Part shown: piece after piece, positions 41,968-51,454 of the stretch | Layout of the letters: each line of letters starts with the position of its first letter | Numbering within the stretch: the first letter of the stretch is position 1 | NCBI RefSeq assembly: GCF_000280925.3 | Contig: NZ_CP012109.1 | Span: 7,274,501 to 7,338,500 of the forward strand | Source: Myxococcus hansupus | GTDB taxonomy: Bacteria; Myxococcota; Myxococcia; Myxococcales; Myxococcaceae | Direction of reading: 5' to 3' | DNA length: 64,000 nucleotides | The notes under the pieces: model-generated | Told to the model about the DNA's origin: nothing | Database searches by the model: none | What the model saw: the letters and a program-made list of their open reading frames with translations, nothing else | Made by a program: the position numbers and the translations under genes

Positions 41968-42471
41968 CTAGAACGGGATGTCGTCGTCGCCAGGGCCGCC
42001 GTTGTGGCCTCCACCGCCCATGTCGTCCGGAGGCGGCTGGCCGTAGTCGTTGTTGTCGCCGCCGCGCTGCTGGGAGAACTGCCGGCGTCCACCGCCACCG
42101 CCTCCACCGCCGCCCATGCCGTCTCCGGCGTCACGCCCGCCACCGCCCAGGAACGTCACGGCGTTGGCCACCACCTCGGTGGTGTAGTTCTTCCGGTTCT
42201 CCTTGTCCGTCCACTCGCGCGTCTGCAGGCGGCCCTCGACGTAGCACTGCCGTCCCTTCTTCAGGTACTCGCCGCAGAGCTCCGCGAGCTTTCCCCAGAC
42301 GACGATGCGGTGCCACTCGGTCCGCTCCTGCTTCTGGCCATTCTTGTCGACCCAGCTCTCGCTGGTGGCGATGCGGAAGTTCGCCACCGCTTGCCCACCG
42401 GGAGTGAACCGGACCTCCGGGTCCGCCCCCAGGTTGCCGATGAGGATGACCTTGTTCACGCCTCCAGCCAT
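41968..42471 (-). CDS. ssb: single-stranded DNA-binding protein
   Basis: 167 residues. The OB-fold domain (about 1-115) starts [19 protein letters not shown]; a Gly-rich disordered linker follows and the acidic tip DDDIPF that recruits replication and repair proteins is intact. Convergent with sdhC. Confidence 0.96.
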   Translation of the reverse strand: MAGGVNKVILIGNLGADPEVRFTPGGQAVANFRIATSESWVDKNGQKQERTEWHRIVVWGKLAELCGEYLKKGRQCYVEGRLQTREWTDKENRKNYTTEVVANAVTFLGGGGRDAGDGMGGGGGGGGGRRQFSQQRGGDNNDYGQPPPDDMGGGGHNGGPGDDDIPF

Positions 42472-42626
42472 GACTGCGTTCCTTTCTCACGAGAACCGGT
42501 CCACCACGGACCGGTTACGACCCGGCGGGCAGCACCCGCCGGGTTTGATGCCCACCTATAGCAGCGGGGACTGACACCCAGCCAGAAACCGGATTTGTTC
42601 CTGGGGGCCGTACGCCTGCCTGCCAT

Positions 42627-42648
42627 CCGGACGGGGAGGCCCGTCCGG
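42627..42648. terminator. hairpin after dacB
   Basis: CCGGACGGG (42627-42635) pairs perfectly with 42640-42648, four-base loop, 31 bp downstream of the dacB stop codon. No T-run follows on the minus strand, so termination is inferred. Confidence 0.5.
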
Positions 42649-42679
42649 TGGGGCGCGTGAGAGACGCGGCGGAGGCGGA

Positions 42680-44926
42680 CTACCCGCCCGGGCGGGTGTC
42701 GGCGGTGGGAGACTCGGGCGCCTTGCCCGCGGGCGCCACCACCTCCACCGCGTTGAGGCCCGCGGGCGTCCGGGCCGGAGCCTTGGCCTCCGCCACCTTC
42801 TGCGACAGCGTGGAGTCCAGGCCCTTGGCGAACGACGCCAGCCGCGCGTCCGACGCGCCCAGGGTGCGGCGCAGGGACTTCCAGAACGGGTGGTCCGCCT
42901 GGCCCGCCTGCACCAGCGCGCGCGCCAACAGCGTGGTGCACGCGTCCCGGTCCCCGGCGCTGGCGGCGCGCAGCGCCACCACCAGCTCCTCCGGCGCGGT
43001 GCGGGCCACCTCGCCCAGGGCCTCCGCCATCTCGCCCTGGGACTGGGCATCCGTGCCCGCCGCGCCCGCCAGCTCCAGCACACGCGCGAGCGCCTCCGCG
43101 TTACCGCCCGCGGCCAGCTCCACCATGCTGCTGACGCCCGGCACCTCCACCGACAGCAGCCGCGCCACCTCGCGCAGCCGGCCGTACACCTCCGTGGTGG
43201 CCGAGTAGCTGTCCAGCAGCGTGCGCGCGCCCAGGTAGTCGTGCGGGTTGGACTGGTACAGCCCCTCCGCCAGCACCGCGCGCACGGCCGGGTCGCGCTC
43301 GCTGCGCCACGCCGTGCGCAGGAAGCCGATGTTGCGCTGGTCGCGCTGGGCCCCCAGCTCCAGGTACGTCTTGATACGGGCGGCCACGTCGTTGAGGCCC
43401 CCCGCCGGACGGCTGCTGTCCGCCAGCGCGGCCACCGCCGTGGACGGCCCCAGGCTGGAGCCCGTGGCGGCCACCGCCGCGCCCAACGCGTCCAGGCCCG
43501 CGACGATGGGGCCCGCGCGGCCCGCGAAGTCGTTGGCCATGATGGAGAAGGTGAAGCGCTCTCCGCCCGCGCTCGTCACGTAGCCGCTCAGCGCGGAGAC
43601 GCTCTCCAGGGTGCCCGTCTTCGCGCGCAGCCGGCCCACGGCGTCGCTGCCCTCGAAGCGGTACTTGAGCGTGCCGTCCTTGCCGGCGATGGGCACGGAG
43701 GACAGGTACTCCGGCGCGAAGGGGAAGCGCTGGACCATGTGCCGCAGCAGGCCGTTGAGCTGCGTGGCGGAGAAGCGGTTGGCGTCGTTGAGGCCGCTGC
43801 CGTTCTTCATCACGTAGGTGCCGCGGGGGATGCCCACGTCGCGCTCCAGGAACTGCTCCACCACCTCCACGCCCTTGGTGAAGGAGCCCGGGGCGCCGCG
43901 CAGCTCCGCGCCCATGGTCTTCAAGAGCTGCTCGGCCACGAAGTTGCTGGAGAGCTTGTTGAGGCGCTTGAGCAGCACGTCGAAGGTGTCCGACTGGGCC
44001 ACGTGCAGCATGCGGGCCTTGGTGGACGTCTTGCCCAGCTTCACCTTGCCCTTCATTTTCACGCCGCGCGTCGTCAGCATCTGCTTGAGCGACTGCCCGA
44101 AGTACATGGGCGGGTTGTCGATCTTCTTCCAGACGCTGACCGCGCCGCCGCGCTCGTTCGGGAGCTGGCCGCGCACGACAATCTTCTGCTGCAGGCCCAC
44201 GGCGTCCGACTTGACGAACACGCGGCGGGCGCGGCGCGGACCGGTGGTGAGCTGGTTCTCCAGCACGAAGTAGTCGCTGGGCGGCTCCACCTCCACCGAC
44301 CCCTTGGCGCCCGGCGCGTTGCCGGGCCGCAGGTAGATGGCCACCGCGTTCCAGTTGAGGCTCACCGCGCCGGTGGGCGCCATGTACGCGCGGTCCGTGT
44401 CCTCCTGGTCATAACCGGGCGGCGTGCGCTCGGCGTCGAACCAGGAGTCATCCACCACGATTTCGCCCACCTCGCGCACGCCCGCGTGCCACAGCTCCGC
44501 GACGATGCCCCACAGGCGCTCGGTCGTCATGGACGGGTCGCCCTTGCCGCGCACGTAGAGCGTCTTCACCTTGCCGTCCGCGCCCAGCTCCGGCTCCACC
44601 AGGAACTCGGTGTCGTAACGGAACTCGGGCCCCAGGGACGCCAGCGCGGCGGCGGACGTCACCAGCTTCACGTTGGAGGCCGGGTTGAGCAGCTCGTCGG
44701 CGTTGTGGCTGAACACCACGGTGCCGTCGTCGAGGCTCTGCATGAGCACGCCCATGCGGCTCGCCTTCAACGGCGCGCGCTGGAGGACCTCCAACAAGGC
44801 CGTTTTCAGCGCCTCGCGGTCCGCCCGTTTCGCATCGGGAGCGGGCGCGGCGCGCGCGGCGTGAGAAAGCGACAGGAAAATAATGGCCGACGCGGCCAAG
44901 ATGGAGCTGGCTCGATGGACCTGCAC
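42680..44926 (-). CDS. dacB: PBP4-type D-Ala-D-Ala carboxypeptidase/endopeptidase with long C-terminal extension
   Basis: 748 residues from GTG 44926, chosen because GGAGAG lies just before it; an ATG at 44953 lacks such a site. A signal peptide (about 1-27, ending AARA) directs export. The peptidase-S13 domain has SxxK (SNVK, 84-87), the SxN-type motif in MKNGSGLND and KTG in RAKTGTLES. It trims peptidoglycan peptides. The E. coli protein is 477 residues; here about 260 extra helical residues, with HEAT/TPR-like character (LAEGLYQSNPHDYLGAR), follow the enzyme. Their role is unknown. Confidence 0.9.
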   Translation of the reverse strand: MQVHRASSILAASAIIFLSLSHAARAAPAPDAKRADREALKTALLEVLQRAPLKASRMGVLMQSLDDGTVVFSHNADELLNPASNVKLVTSAAALASLGPEFRYDTEFLVEPELGADGKVKTLYVRGKGDPSMTTERLWGIVAELWHAGVREVGEIVVDDSWFDAERTPPGYDQEDTDRAYMAPTGAVSLNWNAVAIYLRPGNAPGAKGSVEVEPPSDYFVLENQLTTGPRRARRVFVKSDAVGLQQKIVVRGQLPNERGGAVSVWKKIDNPPMYFGQSLKQMLTTRGVKMKGKVKLGKTSTKARMLHVAQSDTFDVLLKRLNKLSSNFVAEQLLKTMGAELRGAPGSFTKGVEVVEQFLERDVGIPRGTYVMKNGSGLNDANRFSATQLNGLLRHMVQRFPFAPEYLSSVPIAGKDGTLKYRFEGSDAVGRLRAKTGTLESVSALSGYVTSAGGERFTFSIMANDFAGRAGPIVAGLDALGAAVAATGSSLGPSTAVAALADSSRPAGGLNDVAARIKTYLELGAQRDQRNIGFLRTAWRSERDPAVRAVLAEGLYQSNPHDYLGARTLLDSYSATTEVYGRLREVARLLSVEVPGVSSMVELAAGGNAEALARVLELAGAAGTDAQSQGEMAEALGEVARTAPEELVVALRAASAGDRDACTTLLARALVQAGQADHPFWKSLRRTLGASDARLASFAKGLDSTLSQKVAEAKAPARTPAGLNAVEVVAPAGKAPESPTADTRPGG

Positions 44927-45111
44927 ACTCTCTCCGGGGAAGTCAGGTGCCATTATGCGGAACGGGGCAAAAGACGAGCAAGGGTGAGAGACAGCGTGAG
45001 TCCACGTCTGGGCGCTCGCTCTACCAGCAGGCAGAAACCTGACATTCCAACTGTAACGGCGTGACTGACGCGGGACCCCAGTGAAACACGCCTGTCCACG
45101 AGGTGACTTCG

Positions 45112-45576
45112 ATGAGAGCGGTGGTGCAGCGCGTGCTGGAGGCGTCGGTGACGGTGGAGGGCCAGCGCGTGAGCGAAATCGGCCCGGGGCTGCTCGTGCT
45201 GCTGGGCGTGGGCAAGGGTGACACGGAGGCGGATGTGCCGTGGATGGTGGAGAAGCTGGCCACGATGCGCATCTTCGAGGACGCCGAGGGGAAGATGAAC
45301 CTGTCCCTGGAGGACACGTCCCGGCAGCTCATCGTCGTCAGCCAGTTCACCCTCTACGGCGACACGCGCAAGGGCCGCAGGCCCAGCTTCATCGACGCCC
45401 TGGAGCCCGTGGCCGCCAAGGCCCTCTATGAGCGCACCTGCGAGCTGCTGCGCCAGCGCGGGCTGAGCGTGGGCACCGGCATCTTCGCCGCGGACATGAA
45501 GGTGGCGCTCGTCAACGACGGGCCCGTCACCCTGCTGCTGGAGAGCCCGGGCCCGGCTACGCCCAGCAAGGGCTAG
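45112..45576 (+). CDS. dtd: D-aminoacyl-tRNA deacylase
   Basis: 154 residues from ATG 45112 (MRAVVQRV), with GAGGTGA as ribosome site; the in-frame GTG at 45103 is inside it. It removes D-amino acids from tRNA. Hallmarks are [17 protein letters not shown] and the cross-subunit [12 protein letters not shown]. Its stop overlaps that of the convergent gene, sharing the palindrome CTAG. Confidence 0.95.
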   Translation: MRAVVQRVLEASVTVEGQRVSEIGPGLLVLLGVGKGDTEADVPWMVEKLATMRIFEDAEGKMNLSLEDTSRQLIVVSQFTLYGDTRKGRRPSFIDALEPVAAKALYERTCELLRQRGLSVGTGIFAADMKVALVNDGPVTLLLESPGPATPSKG

Positions 45577-46417
45577 ATGCGAACCCCGGAGCTCTTCGTC
45601 ACCAGCGCCGCCAGCCCCTGCTTCGCCAGCGCCGCGCCCCGCAGGTGCGCGGTGAGCGCGCCCAGCTCGCGAATCCAGTTGGCCGCGCGCGGCCCCAGTC
45701 CGGAGAAGGCCACCGTGAGCGGCGGCGGCTGCGCCTGCTTGCCCAGCCAGTACGCGAGCACCTCGTCCTTCTCCGGCAGCGACGGCAGGCGCATCCGCTC
45801 CTGCTCGCGCGTCAGGAGCCGCTCCAGCTTGCGCGGCAGGTTCACCTGCCAGTGGGCCACCTTGCGCGCCGGGCGCCACGCCCAGTCCGCGAAGGCGTAG
45901 CGCTCGCCGGGGGAGTACTCGCCCCGGCCCTGCGTGACGAAGACCTGGTCCGGAGGAAACTCGGGGAAGGGCTCCCACTGCCCCGCCAGCAGCGAGGCCA
46001 GGCCCACGTCCTCGCGGGGCCGGAAGCGGAACTGGTCCCGCACCTCCCGCGCGGCGCGCGCGTCCCAGTAGGGGTAGTTCGCCTCCTCCACCATCAGCGC
46101 CAGGTGCAGGGCTTCATCCCAGCCGTCCGCGTAGCCCATCTCGGCGTCGCCCACCTCCCAGCCGGAGGGGCCCTCCGCCCAGGGGAGGAAGACGAGCCTG
46201 TCCACCAGGTCCGCCCAGGGGTCCGCGTCCAGGGAGCGCACCCCGCCCGGAATCGCCGTGGCGAGCATCCGCTCACAGAGCATGCGCGCCTGGCCATCCC
46301 CAACTGCTCCTGGAGCGACTCCAGCGCGCCGGGGGCGTCCCCCATGGCCCTCCGGAAGAAGGGCAGCAGGTGCTCATGAAAGAAACGGTCGCTGATGGGC
46401 CTCAGGACGACGTCCAT
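45573..46417 (-). pseudogene. hypothetical gene split by a one-base frameshift
   Basis: The N-terminal part (MDVVLRPISDRFFHEHLLPF, from 46417) runs into nonsense after about residue 40, while the rest (ARMLCERMLATAIPGG onward) continues in another frame to 45573. The break is near CCCC at 46298-46301 on the + strand; one extra base there would restore a 281-residue protein (845 bp is one short of a multiple of three). It is either a real recent mutation or a sequencing error in a homopolymer. The intact protein is soluble, Trp-rich, with no recognised domain. The rest of the gene is intact, so decay is not advanced. Confidence 0.7.
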
Positions 46418-46450
46418 GGTGCGGATGTTCCCCCCGGAACGCCGCCCGGC

Positions 46451-46912
46451 TCAAGGCCGCGCGTCTTCCTGGACGATGAGCGCGTGGATGTCCGCGGCCG
46501 TGGGTGCCTCGAGGATGGCGGCCCGGAAGCGAGGATTCTTGAACAACCGCGAGATGCGGGCCAGGGCCTTGAGGTGAACCCCCGCGCTGTTCTCCGGCGC
46601 CACCAGCGCGAAGAACAGGTGGGTGCTCTTGCCGTCAATGGCCTCGAAGTCCACGCCGGCGCGGGACACGCCGAAGGCGGCCTGGAGCTGGGCCATGCCC
46701 GGCAGCTTGCCGTGGGGAATGGCCACGCCCTCGCCGATGCCGGTGCTGCCCAGCTTCTCGCGCTCGCGGAGCACCTCCACCAACCGGTCCGAGGATAGCT
46801 GCGGGTGGGCGCGCACCAACGTGGCGCTCAGCTCGCGCAACACTTCAGGCTTCGTCCGCGACTGCATGTCGGCGATGACGGCTTGGGGGCTGAGGAACTC
46901 GGCGATTCTCAC
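46451..46912 (-). CDS. ptsN: PTS EIIA-Ntr nitrogen-regulatory phosphocarrier
   Basis: 153 residues from GTG 46912, with GGGAG five bases upstream. EIIA domain of the mannitol/fructose type. The phospho-His is in GVAIPHGKLPG. It belongs to the PTS-Ntr chain that links metabolism to potassium and nitrogen responses. rpoN and hpf lie about 0.5-4.5 kb upstream on the same strand, echoing the common rpoN-hpf-ptsN order, but with extra genes and a 484-bp gap here. Confidence 0.92.
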   Translation of the reverse strand: MRIAEFLSPQAVIADMQSRTKPEVLRELSATLVRAHPQLSSDRLVEVLREREKLGSTGIGEGVAIPHGKLPGMAQLQAAFGVSRAGVDFEAIDGKSTHLFFALVAPENSAGVHLKALARISRLFKNPRFRAAILEAPTAADIHALIVQEDARP

Positions 46913-46983
46913 TGACGCTCCCGCGCTGGCGCTCCTGGTTGGCGGCAATTACTCCTCACCCCTCATTAGTGCAAGGGTGGCCT

Positions 46984-47023
46984 GTCATCATGCGCATGCA
47001 CCGCGCCTACTGCGCATCATGAC
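46984..47023. promoter_or_regulatory. 40-bp dyad upstream of ptsN
   Basis: GTCATCATGCGCA (46984-46996) and TGCGCATCATGAC (47011-47023) are inverted with 12 of 13 matches, around a 14-base spacer, about 71 bp before the ptsN start. It is a candidate operator or a transcript hairpin. It lies in the 484-bp gap between ptsN and hpf, which shows no credible gene. Confidence 0.5.
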
Positions 47024-47139
47024 GCGGAAGGGAAGCCCGTCCTCCAGGGTGATAGGGCTTCATCTGCCCGCGTGCTCCACTGAGGGTGGCGACGACCCCC
47101 ACCCCGCGCAGCCAGGGACTTCCCATGAAGCGTCCGCTC

Positions 47140-47175
47140 CTGTCGACAGACATCGACATCGCGTCGTTGTCGACA
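47140..47175. repeat. paired TGTCGACA palindromes
   Basis: CTGTCGACAG (47140-47149) and TGTCGACA (47168-47175) have centres 27 bp apart. It could be a regulator site, with weak support. Confidence 0.25.
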
Positions 47176-47352
47176 CGTGGTGCCAGCGGGGGGCGGCGCC
47201 CGCACCCGCGGGTGATACCAGGGCATCCCCGTGAAAGCGGCGGTCACACCCTCGGCACACAGATGGCCCGGATGACGCCGGCGCGTTTCATCGCCCATCG
47301 GCCGGCGGGGCTCACCGGGTGAGCGCGCTCGCGGCGGCCTTGGCGGCGTCAC

Positions 47353-47384
47353 GCGCCGTCACCCGGCAAGCCCGGTGACGGCGC
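47353..47384. terminator. hairpin after hpf
   Basis: GCGCCGTCACC (47353-47363) pairs perfectly with 47374-47384, 13 bp after the hpf stop codon on the minus strand. There is no T-run, so termination or RNA protection is inferred. Confidence 0.55.
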
Positions 47385-47396
47385 ACGACGTCAAAC

Positions 47397-48068
47397 TCAG
47401 GTGCCCGTGGCGGCGACCGCCGGGGCGTGCGGCTCGATGAGGCCGTACTGGCCATCCTTGCGCCGGTAGACGATGCACAGCGACTCCGACTCCACGTTGT
47501 GGAAGACGTAGAAGTCGTTGTCCATCAGGTTCATCTGCATCACCGCATCGTCCACGGAAAGCGGCTTGACGGTGAGGTGGGTGGCCCGCACCTCGCGCGA
47601 CGCGCGGGGTTGGGCCGCGGGGGGAGGCGCCGACACCACCGTGGGCTTCGGTGCCGCCTCGCTGCTCGCGGAGGCCTCGGCCAGGGACGTCAGCTCCTCG
47701 ACGTCCGGGACCTCGAACACGGCGTGGCGGACCCGGAGCTGCTCCACCAGGTCCTGCCGGTGGTGGACGCGCTCACGGCCATGGTGCGTCTTCAGCTTGT
47801 CACGGTAGCGGCGAAGCTGGCGTTCGATCTTGTCCATCGCCAGGTCGATGGACGCGTACATGTCATCGCTCTTGTCGCGGCCCCGGAGCACCCATGCGCC
47901 GGAGTGGATGGTGATGTCCGCGTGATGCAGGTGACGCTCCAACGACAGGACCACATGGGCCTCGCCGGCGCGATCCAACAGCCGGTTCACCCTTTCGACC
48001 TTCTCGCGTGCGTACTCCTTGAGGGAATCCGACGCCCCGAACTGACGGAAGGTGATGTTGAACTGCAT
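47397..48068 (-). CDS. hpf: long-form ribosome hibernation promoting factor
   Basis: 223 residues from ATG 48068, with AGGAGG upstream. The N-terminal HPF/RaiA domain starts MQFNITFRQFGASDSLKEYA; the C-terminal dimerisation domain (VDDAVMQMNLMDNDFYVFHN) makes 100S ribosome pairs. The longer in-frame start at 48221 is unrelated sequence. A Pro/Ser-rich linker joins the domains. Belongs to the rpoN neighbourhood. Confidence 0.94.
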   Translation of the reverse strand: MQFNITFRQFGASDSLKEYAREKVERVNRLLDRAGEAHVVLSLERHLHHADITIHSGAWVLRGRDKSDDMYASIDLAMDKIERQLRRYRDKLKTHHGRERVHHRQDLVEQLRVRHAVFEVPDVEELTSLAEASASSEAAPKPTVVSAPPPAAQPRASREVRATHLTVKPLSVDDAVMQMNLMDNDFYVFHNVESESLCIVYRRKDGQYGLIEPHAPAVAATGT

Positions 48069-48302
48069 GCGTGGCTGCCTCCTAGGGTGAGAGGTGAGCT
48101 CCGTGACGGATCTGAAACTTTCCCAGCCCCGGAAAGCAACCCACCCCGCCAGGTTGCCTGTTCCCGGACACACCACCCGTCCGAGGGACGACATCCCGCC
48201 TGCACCCCACGTCACTGGCACGGCCCCGTTTTTGGGGCCATGCCGGTGACGATTCCGTCACGTCACGCGCCGCGTCAGCTCCCGCGAGCAGCCGCCCGCC
48301 CG

Positions 48303-49085
48303 TCACTGCACGTTGACGACGCGCTCCTCGGAGTGGAACACCGACGCCGAGCAGCCAGCGACTCCCGTGCACTCCAGCACCGTGCCCGGCGCGGTGCCGC
48401 TCAGCGTGAGCAGGTGGACGGCGACCGGCGTGGTCTGCAGCAGGTTGAAGCTGACGGTGCCCTCCTGCTGTGTGGTGGGGACGGTCGCCGTGGCGAGCCC
48501 GCCCTCGCGCAGCAGGGTGGCGGTGATGGGGCCCGGAATTTCGCCCTCGGGCATCCAGCGGAAGTCGTACGGCTGGCCGCGCATGAGGCGGTCCTCGGCG
48601 CCGGGGCCCTGGAAGGAGAAGAAGCGCTTGGCCTTCCCGTCCTTCATCACCAGGGTGACGGTGTGCGTGCCGTCCTGGAGGACGACGCGCGCGTCCTCCG
48701 TGGGCTGCCGCTCCCAGATGTTGGGGTCGAAGTCGTAGTAGGCCCGCGTGGGCACGCACACGTCGCGGCCCGCGGTGCCATCCACGCCGCCGCGCTCCAG
48801 CGTCATGGGCTGGCCGTTGAAGGTGGCGGTGACGCCCTCGCGCAGCTCGGTGCAACGCCCCCCCGCCGCCGAGGAGAACGTCACGGTGACGCGGTGGGAG
48901 CCCAGCTCGTCCAATCCCTCGAAGACATCCACATCCGACTGGGCGAGCGTGAGGGTGCGGTCCGCCATCGTCGACAGGTCGACGACTTCCGAGGTCAGGC
49001 TGCCGCCACAGCCCGACAGCAGGCCCACCGCGACGACGGCCCCCGCCGGGATGCGAAGAAGATTGCGACAAAGAAAGGGGTTCAT
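48303..49085 (-). CDS. lipoprotein of unknown function
   Basis: 260 residues. The signal peptide ends with the lipobox LLSGC (Cys at 26), so it is lipid-anchored; no Asp follows the Cys (it is GG), which would permit outer-membrane sorting by the usual rule. The mature part is beta-rich with no recognised domain. It is inserted between hpf and rpoN, same direction, 12 bp after the GNAT gene. Confidence 0.8.
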   Translation of the reverse strand: MNPFLCRNLLRIPAGAVVAVGLLSGCGGSLTSEVVDLSTMADRTLTLAQSDVDVFEGLDELGSHRVTVTFSSAAGGRCTELREGVTATFNGQPMTLERGGVDGTAGRDVCVPTRAYYDFDPNIWERQPTEDARVVLQDGTHTVTLVMKDGKAKRFFSFQGPGAEDRLMRGQPYDFRWMPEGEIPGPITATLLREGGLATATVPTTQQEGTVSFNLLQTTPVAVHLLTLSGTAPGTVLECTGVAGCSASVFHSEERVVNVQ

Positions 49086-49097
49086 GCGCCGCGCACC

Positions 49098-49748
49098 CTA
49101 TACCCCCGCCCCGGCCGCGGCGAGCAGCCCTTCCAGGCGAACCTTCACTTCCGGCCACTCCGTGTCGATGACGCCGTAGTACGCGCTGTCCCGCACCACG
49201 CCGCCGCGCACCAGCATGTGGTTGCGCAGCACGCCCTCGAAGCGAGCACCCAACCGCTCGATGGCCGCGCGAGAGCGCGCGTTGTGCTGGTCCGTCTTGA
49301 GCTGCACCCGCATGACGCCCAATGCCTCGAAGGCGTGGCGCAGCAGCAGGTACTTGCACTCCGTGTTCACCGGCGTGCGCCACACCCGCCGCCCCAGCCA
49401 CGTGTAGCCAATCTCCAGCGTGCGGTGGTCGCGTTGGATGTCGAGAAAACGCGTGGAGCCCACCGGCGCGCCGGTCCGCTGCTCCAGGATGACGAAGGGG
49501 CGCTCGCTCCCTCGCTCGGCCGCCTGACACGCGCTGTCGATGAAGTCCGCGACGTCCGCCTCCGTCCGCAGCGCGCGCGAGAACCACGTGAAGATGTCGG
49601 GTTCGCACAACGCGGCCAGGGCCGGCGCGTGCTCCGGGCGCAGCGGCTCCAAGCGGACGTGCCGCCCTTCGAGCGTGACGGGCGGGACGACGAGGGGCAC
49701 GCACTCACGGCGAGGCATGCCGGAATCGGGCGGAGGGCTGGCGCTCAT
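49098..49748 (-). CDS. RimJ/RimL-like GNAT acetyltransferase
   Basis: 216 residues from ATG 49748. It resembles RimJ/RimL-type N-acetyltransferases: RLEPLRPEHAPALAALCEP, IGYTWLGRRVWRTPVNTECK, and a C-terminal GARFEGVLRNHMLVRGGVVR motif. It transfers acetyl from acetyl-CoA to an amine, possibly a protein N-terminus; the substrate is unknown. It lies between rpoN and the lipoprotein gene. Confidence 0.9.
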   Translation of the reverse strand: MSASPPPDSGMPRRECVPLVVPPVTLEGRHVRLEPLRPEHAPALAALCEPDIFTWFSRALRTEADVADFIDSACQAAERGSERPFVILEQRTGAPVGSTRFLDIQRDHRTLEIGYTWLGRRVWRTPVNTECKYLLLRHAFEALGVMRVQLKTDQHNARSRAAIERLGARFEGVLRNHMLVRGGVVRDSAYYGVIDTEWPEVKVRLEGLLAAAGAGV

Positions 49749-49810
49749 GGCCGCCCCACTCTGCCCACCCCGGCACGCCGCGGACAAGCGGCGCGCCGGA
49801 GGCCCTGGAC

Positions 49811-51328
49811 TCAGTAGTACCGCTTGCGCTTGCTGCTGGGGAGGATGCCCAGCACCTCGCGGTACTTGGCCACCGTGCGGCGGGCAATCTCGGTGCCCTG
49901 CGAGCGCAGCAGCTCCACGATTTTCTGGTCCGAGTACGGGTTGCGGGCGTCTTCCTGCGACACCAACTGCTTGATGTGGTGCTTCACCGCCTCGCTCGCG
50001 GTGTCCTCACCGGACACGCGGGCGATGGACGAGTTGAAGAAGTACTTCAGCTCGAAGATGCCCTGCGGGGTGTGCACGTACTTGCTGGTGGTGACGCGGC
50101 TCACCGTGGACTCGTGCATGCCGATGTCCTCGGCCACGTCCCGGAGGATGAGCGGCTTGAGGTGGGCGATGCCCTTGTCCAGGAAGTCCCGCTGGAACTT
50201 CACGATGCTCTCGGTGACCTTGTAGATGGTCCGCTGCCGCTGGTGGATGGAGCGGATGAGCCACATCGCGCTGCGCAGCTTGTCCTGGATGAAGTCCTTC
50301 GTCTGGCCGGGGCCCACCGCGCCCGTCTTCAACGCGTTCCGGTAGGTGCCGGAGATGCGCAGCTTGGACAGGCCGTCATCGTTGAGCACCACCGTGTACT
50401 CGTCCCCCATCTTGTAGACGAACACGTCGGGGGTGATGTACTGCGCGTCGTCCCCGCTGAAGTTGCGGCCCGGCTTCGGGTCCAGCTTCGGGAGCAGCCG
50501 CACCGCCTCCACCACCTCTTCCAAGGTGACCTTCAGGTCCTTGGCGATGGCGGGCAGGTTCTTGCTCTCCAGGTACTTCATGTGCCGCTTGATGATGAGG
50601 CCCAGCAGCGGCGCGTGCGGCTCCTTCATCCCCTGGAGCTGGATGAGCAGGCACTCCTGCAAGTCACGGGCGCCGCAGCCGCGCGGGTCCAACATCTGGA
50701 TGCGGCGCAGCGTGCGCTCCGCGACGTGCATGGGCACGTCCGCCTCGTTGGCCAGGCGGATGAGCGGATCTCCGTCCACTTCCGGCAGCTTGAGGTAGCC
50801 GTCGTCATCCAGGTTGCCCAGGATGAGCATGGCGATGCGGCGCTCGGCGTCGTTCAGGCGCAGCGTGCCGAGCTGCTCCTGGATGTGGTCGACCAGGTCC
50901 TCCTTCTTGACGAGGTTGGCCTCGAACGACGGCAGGTCGTCCGTGGCCACGTTCCCCTTGTTGGAGGCGGTGGTCGGCTCGTTGAACTGGTAGCTGTTGA
51001 GGTACTGCTCCCAGTCGATTTCCGGGGGGCCCTCCCCGTCCGCCTTGAACTCCGTGGCGGTGTCGCTGGTGGCCGCGGGCAGGTCCATGTCCCGCGGCAT
51101 TTCCACGTTGTCAGCCTCCAGGGAGGCTTCACCGGGTTCCTTGTCCCCCACGTCTCCCGGGGCCTGCTCGTCGGGCTGCTCCAGCAGTGGGTTCTGCTCC
51201 ATCTCCTCGCGGACCTGCTCGAGCAGCTCCATGCGGGACAGTTGGAGGAGCTTGATGGCCTGCTGCAGCTGCGGCGTCATCACCAGCTGCTGGGCAAGCT
51301 TCAGGCTTTGTTTCAGTTCCATCGCCAT
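49811..51328 (-). CDS. rpoN: RNA polymerase sigma-54 factor
   Basis: 505 residues. Region I starts LKQSLKLAQQLVMTPQLQQA (Gln-rich, activator contact), region II is acidic, and region III ends with the RpoN box RRTVAKYREVLGI. It recognises -24/-12 promoters such as the one at 32001-32016. It lies downstream of lptB, with 247 bp between. Confidence 0.97.
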   Translation of the reverse strand: MAMELKQSLKLAQQLVMTPQLQQAIKLLQLSRMELLEQVREEMEQNPLLEQPDEQAPGDVGDKEPGEASLEADNVEMPRDMDLPAATSDTATEFKADGEGPPEIDWEQYLNSYQFNEPTTASNKGNVATDDLPSFEANLVKKEDLVDHIQEQLGTLRLNDAERRIAMLILGNLDDDGYLKLPEVDGDPLIRLANEADVPMHVAERTLRRIQMLDPRGCGARDLQECLLIQLQGMKEPHAPLLGLIIKRHMKYLESKNLPAIAKDLKVTLEEVVEAVRLLPKLDPKPGRNFSGDDAQYITPDVFVYKMGDEYTVVLNDDGLSKLRISGTYRNALKTGAVGPGQTKDFIQDKLRSAMWLIRSIHQRQRTIYKVTESIVKFQRDFLDKGIAHLKPLILRDVAEDIGMHESTVSRVTTSKYVHTPQGIFELKYFFNSSIARVSGEDTASEAVKHHIKQLVSQEDARNPYSDQKIVELLRSQGTEIARRTVAKYREVLGILPSSKRKRYY

Positions 51329-51454
51329 GAGACGGGGTCTCCAGGGTTGACTTGGTCCCTCAGCCAGAGGGCCACAATCAAAGACCGTGCCAACGTAACA
51401 AGGAGCCCTGACTTCGTCTAGCCCCGAAACGAGGGTCCCTTGCTTGCATGCTCA

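Noticed and set aside
47086-47322. 78-residue frame in the ptsN-hpf gap, and the 111-residue frame at 47017-47352 on the other strand
   Set aside because: Composition is that of random high-GC translation; no ribosome site and no recognisable domain.
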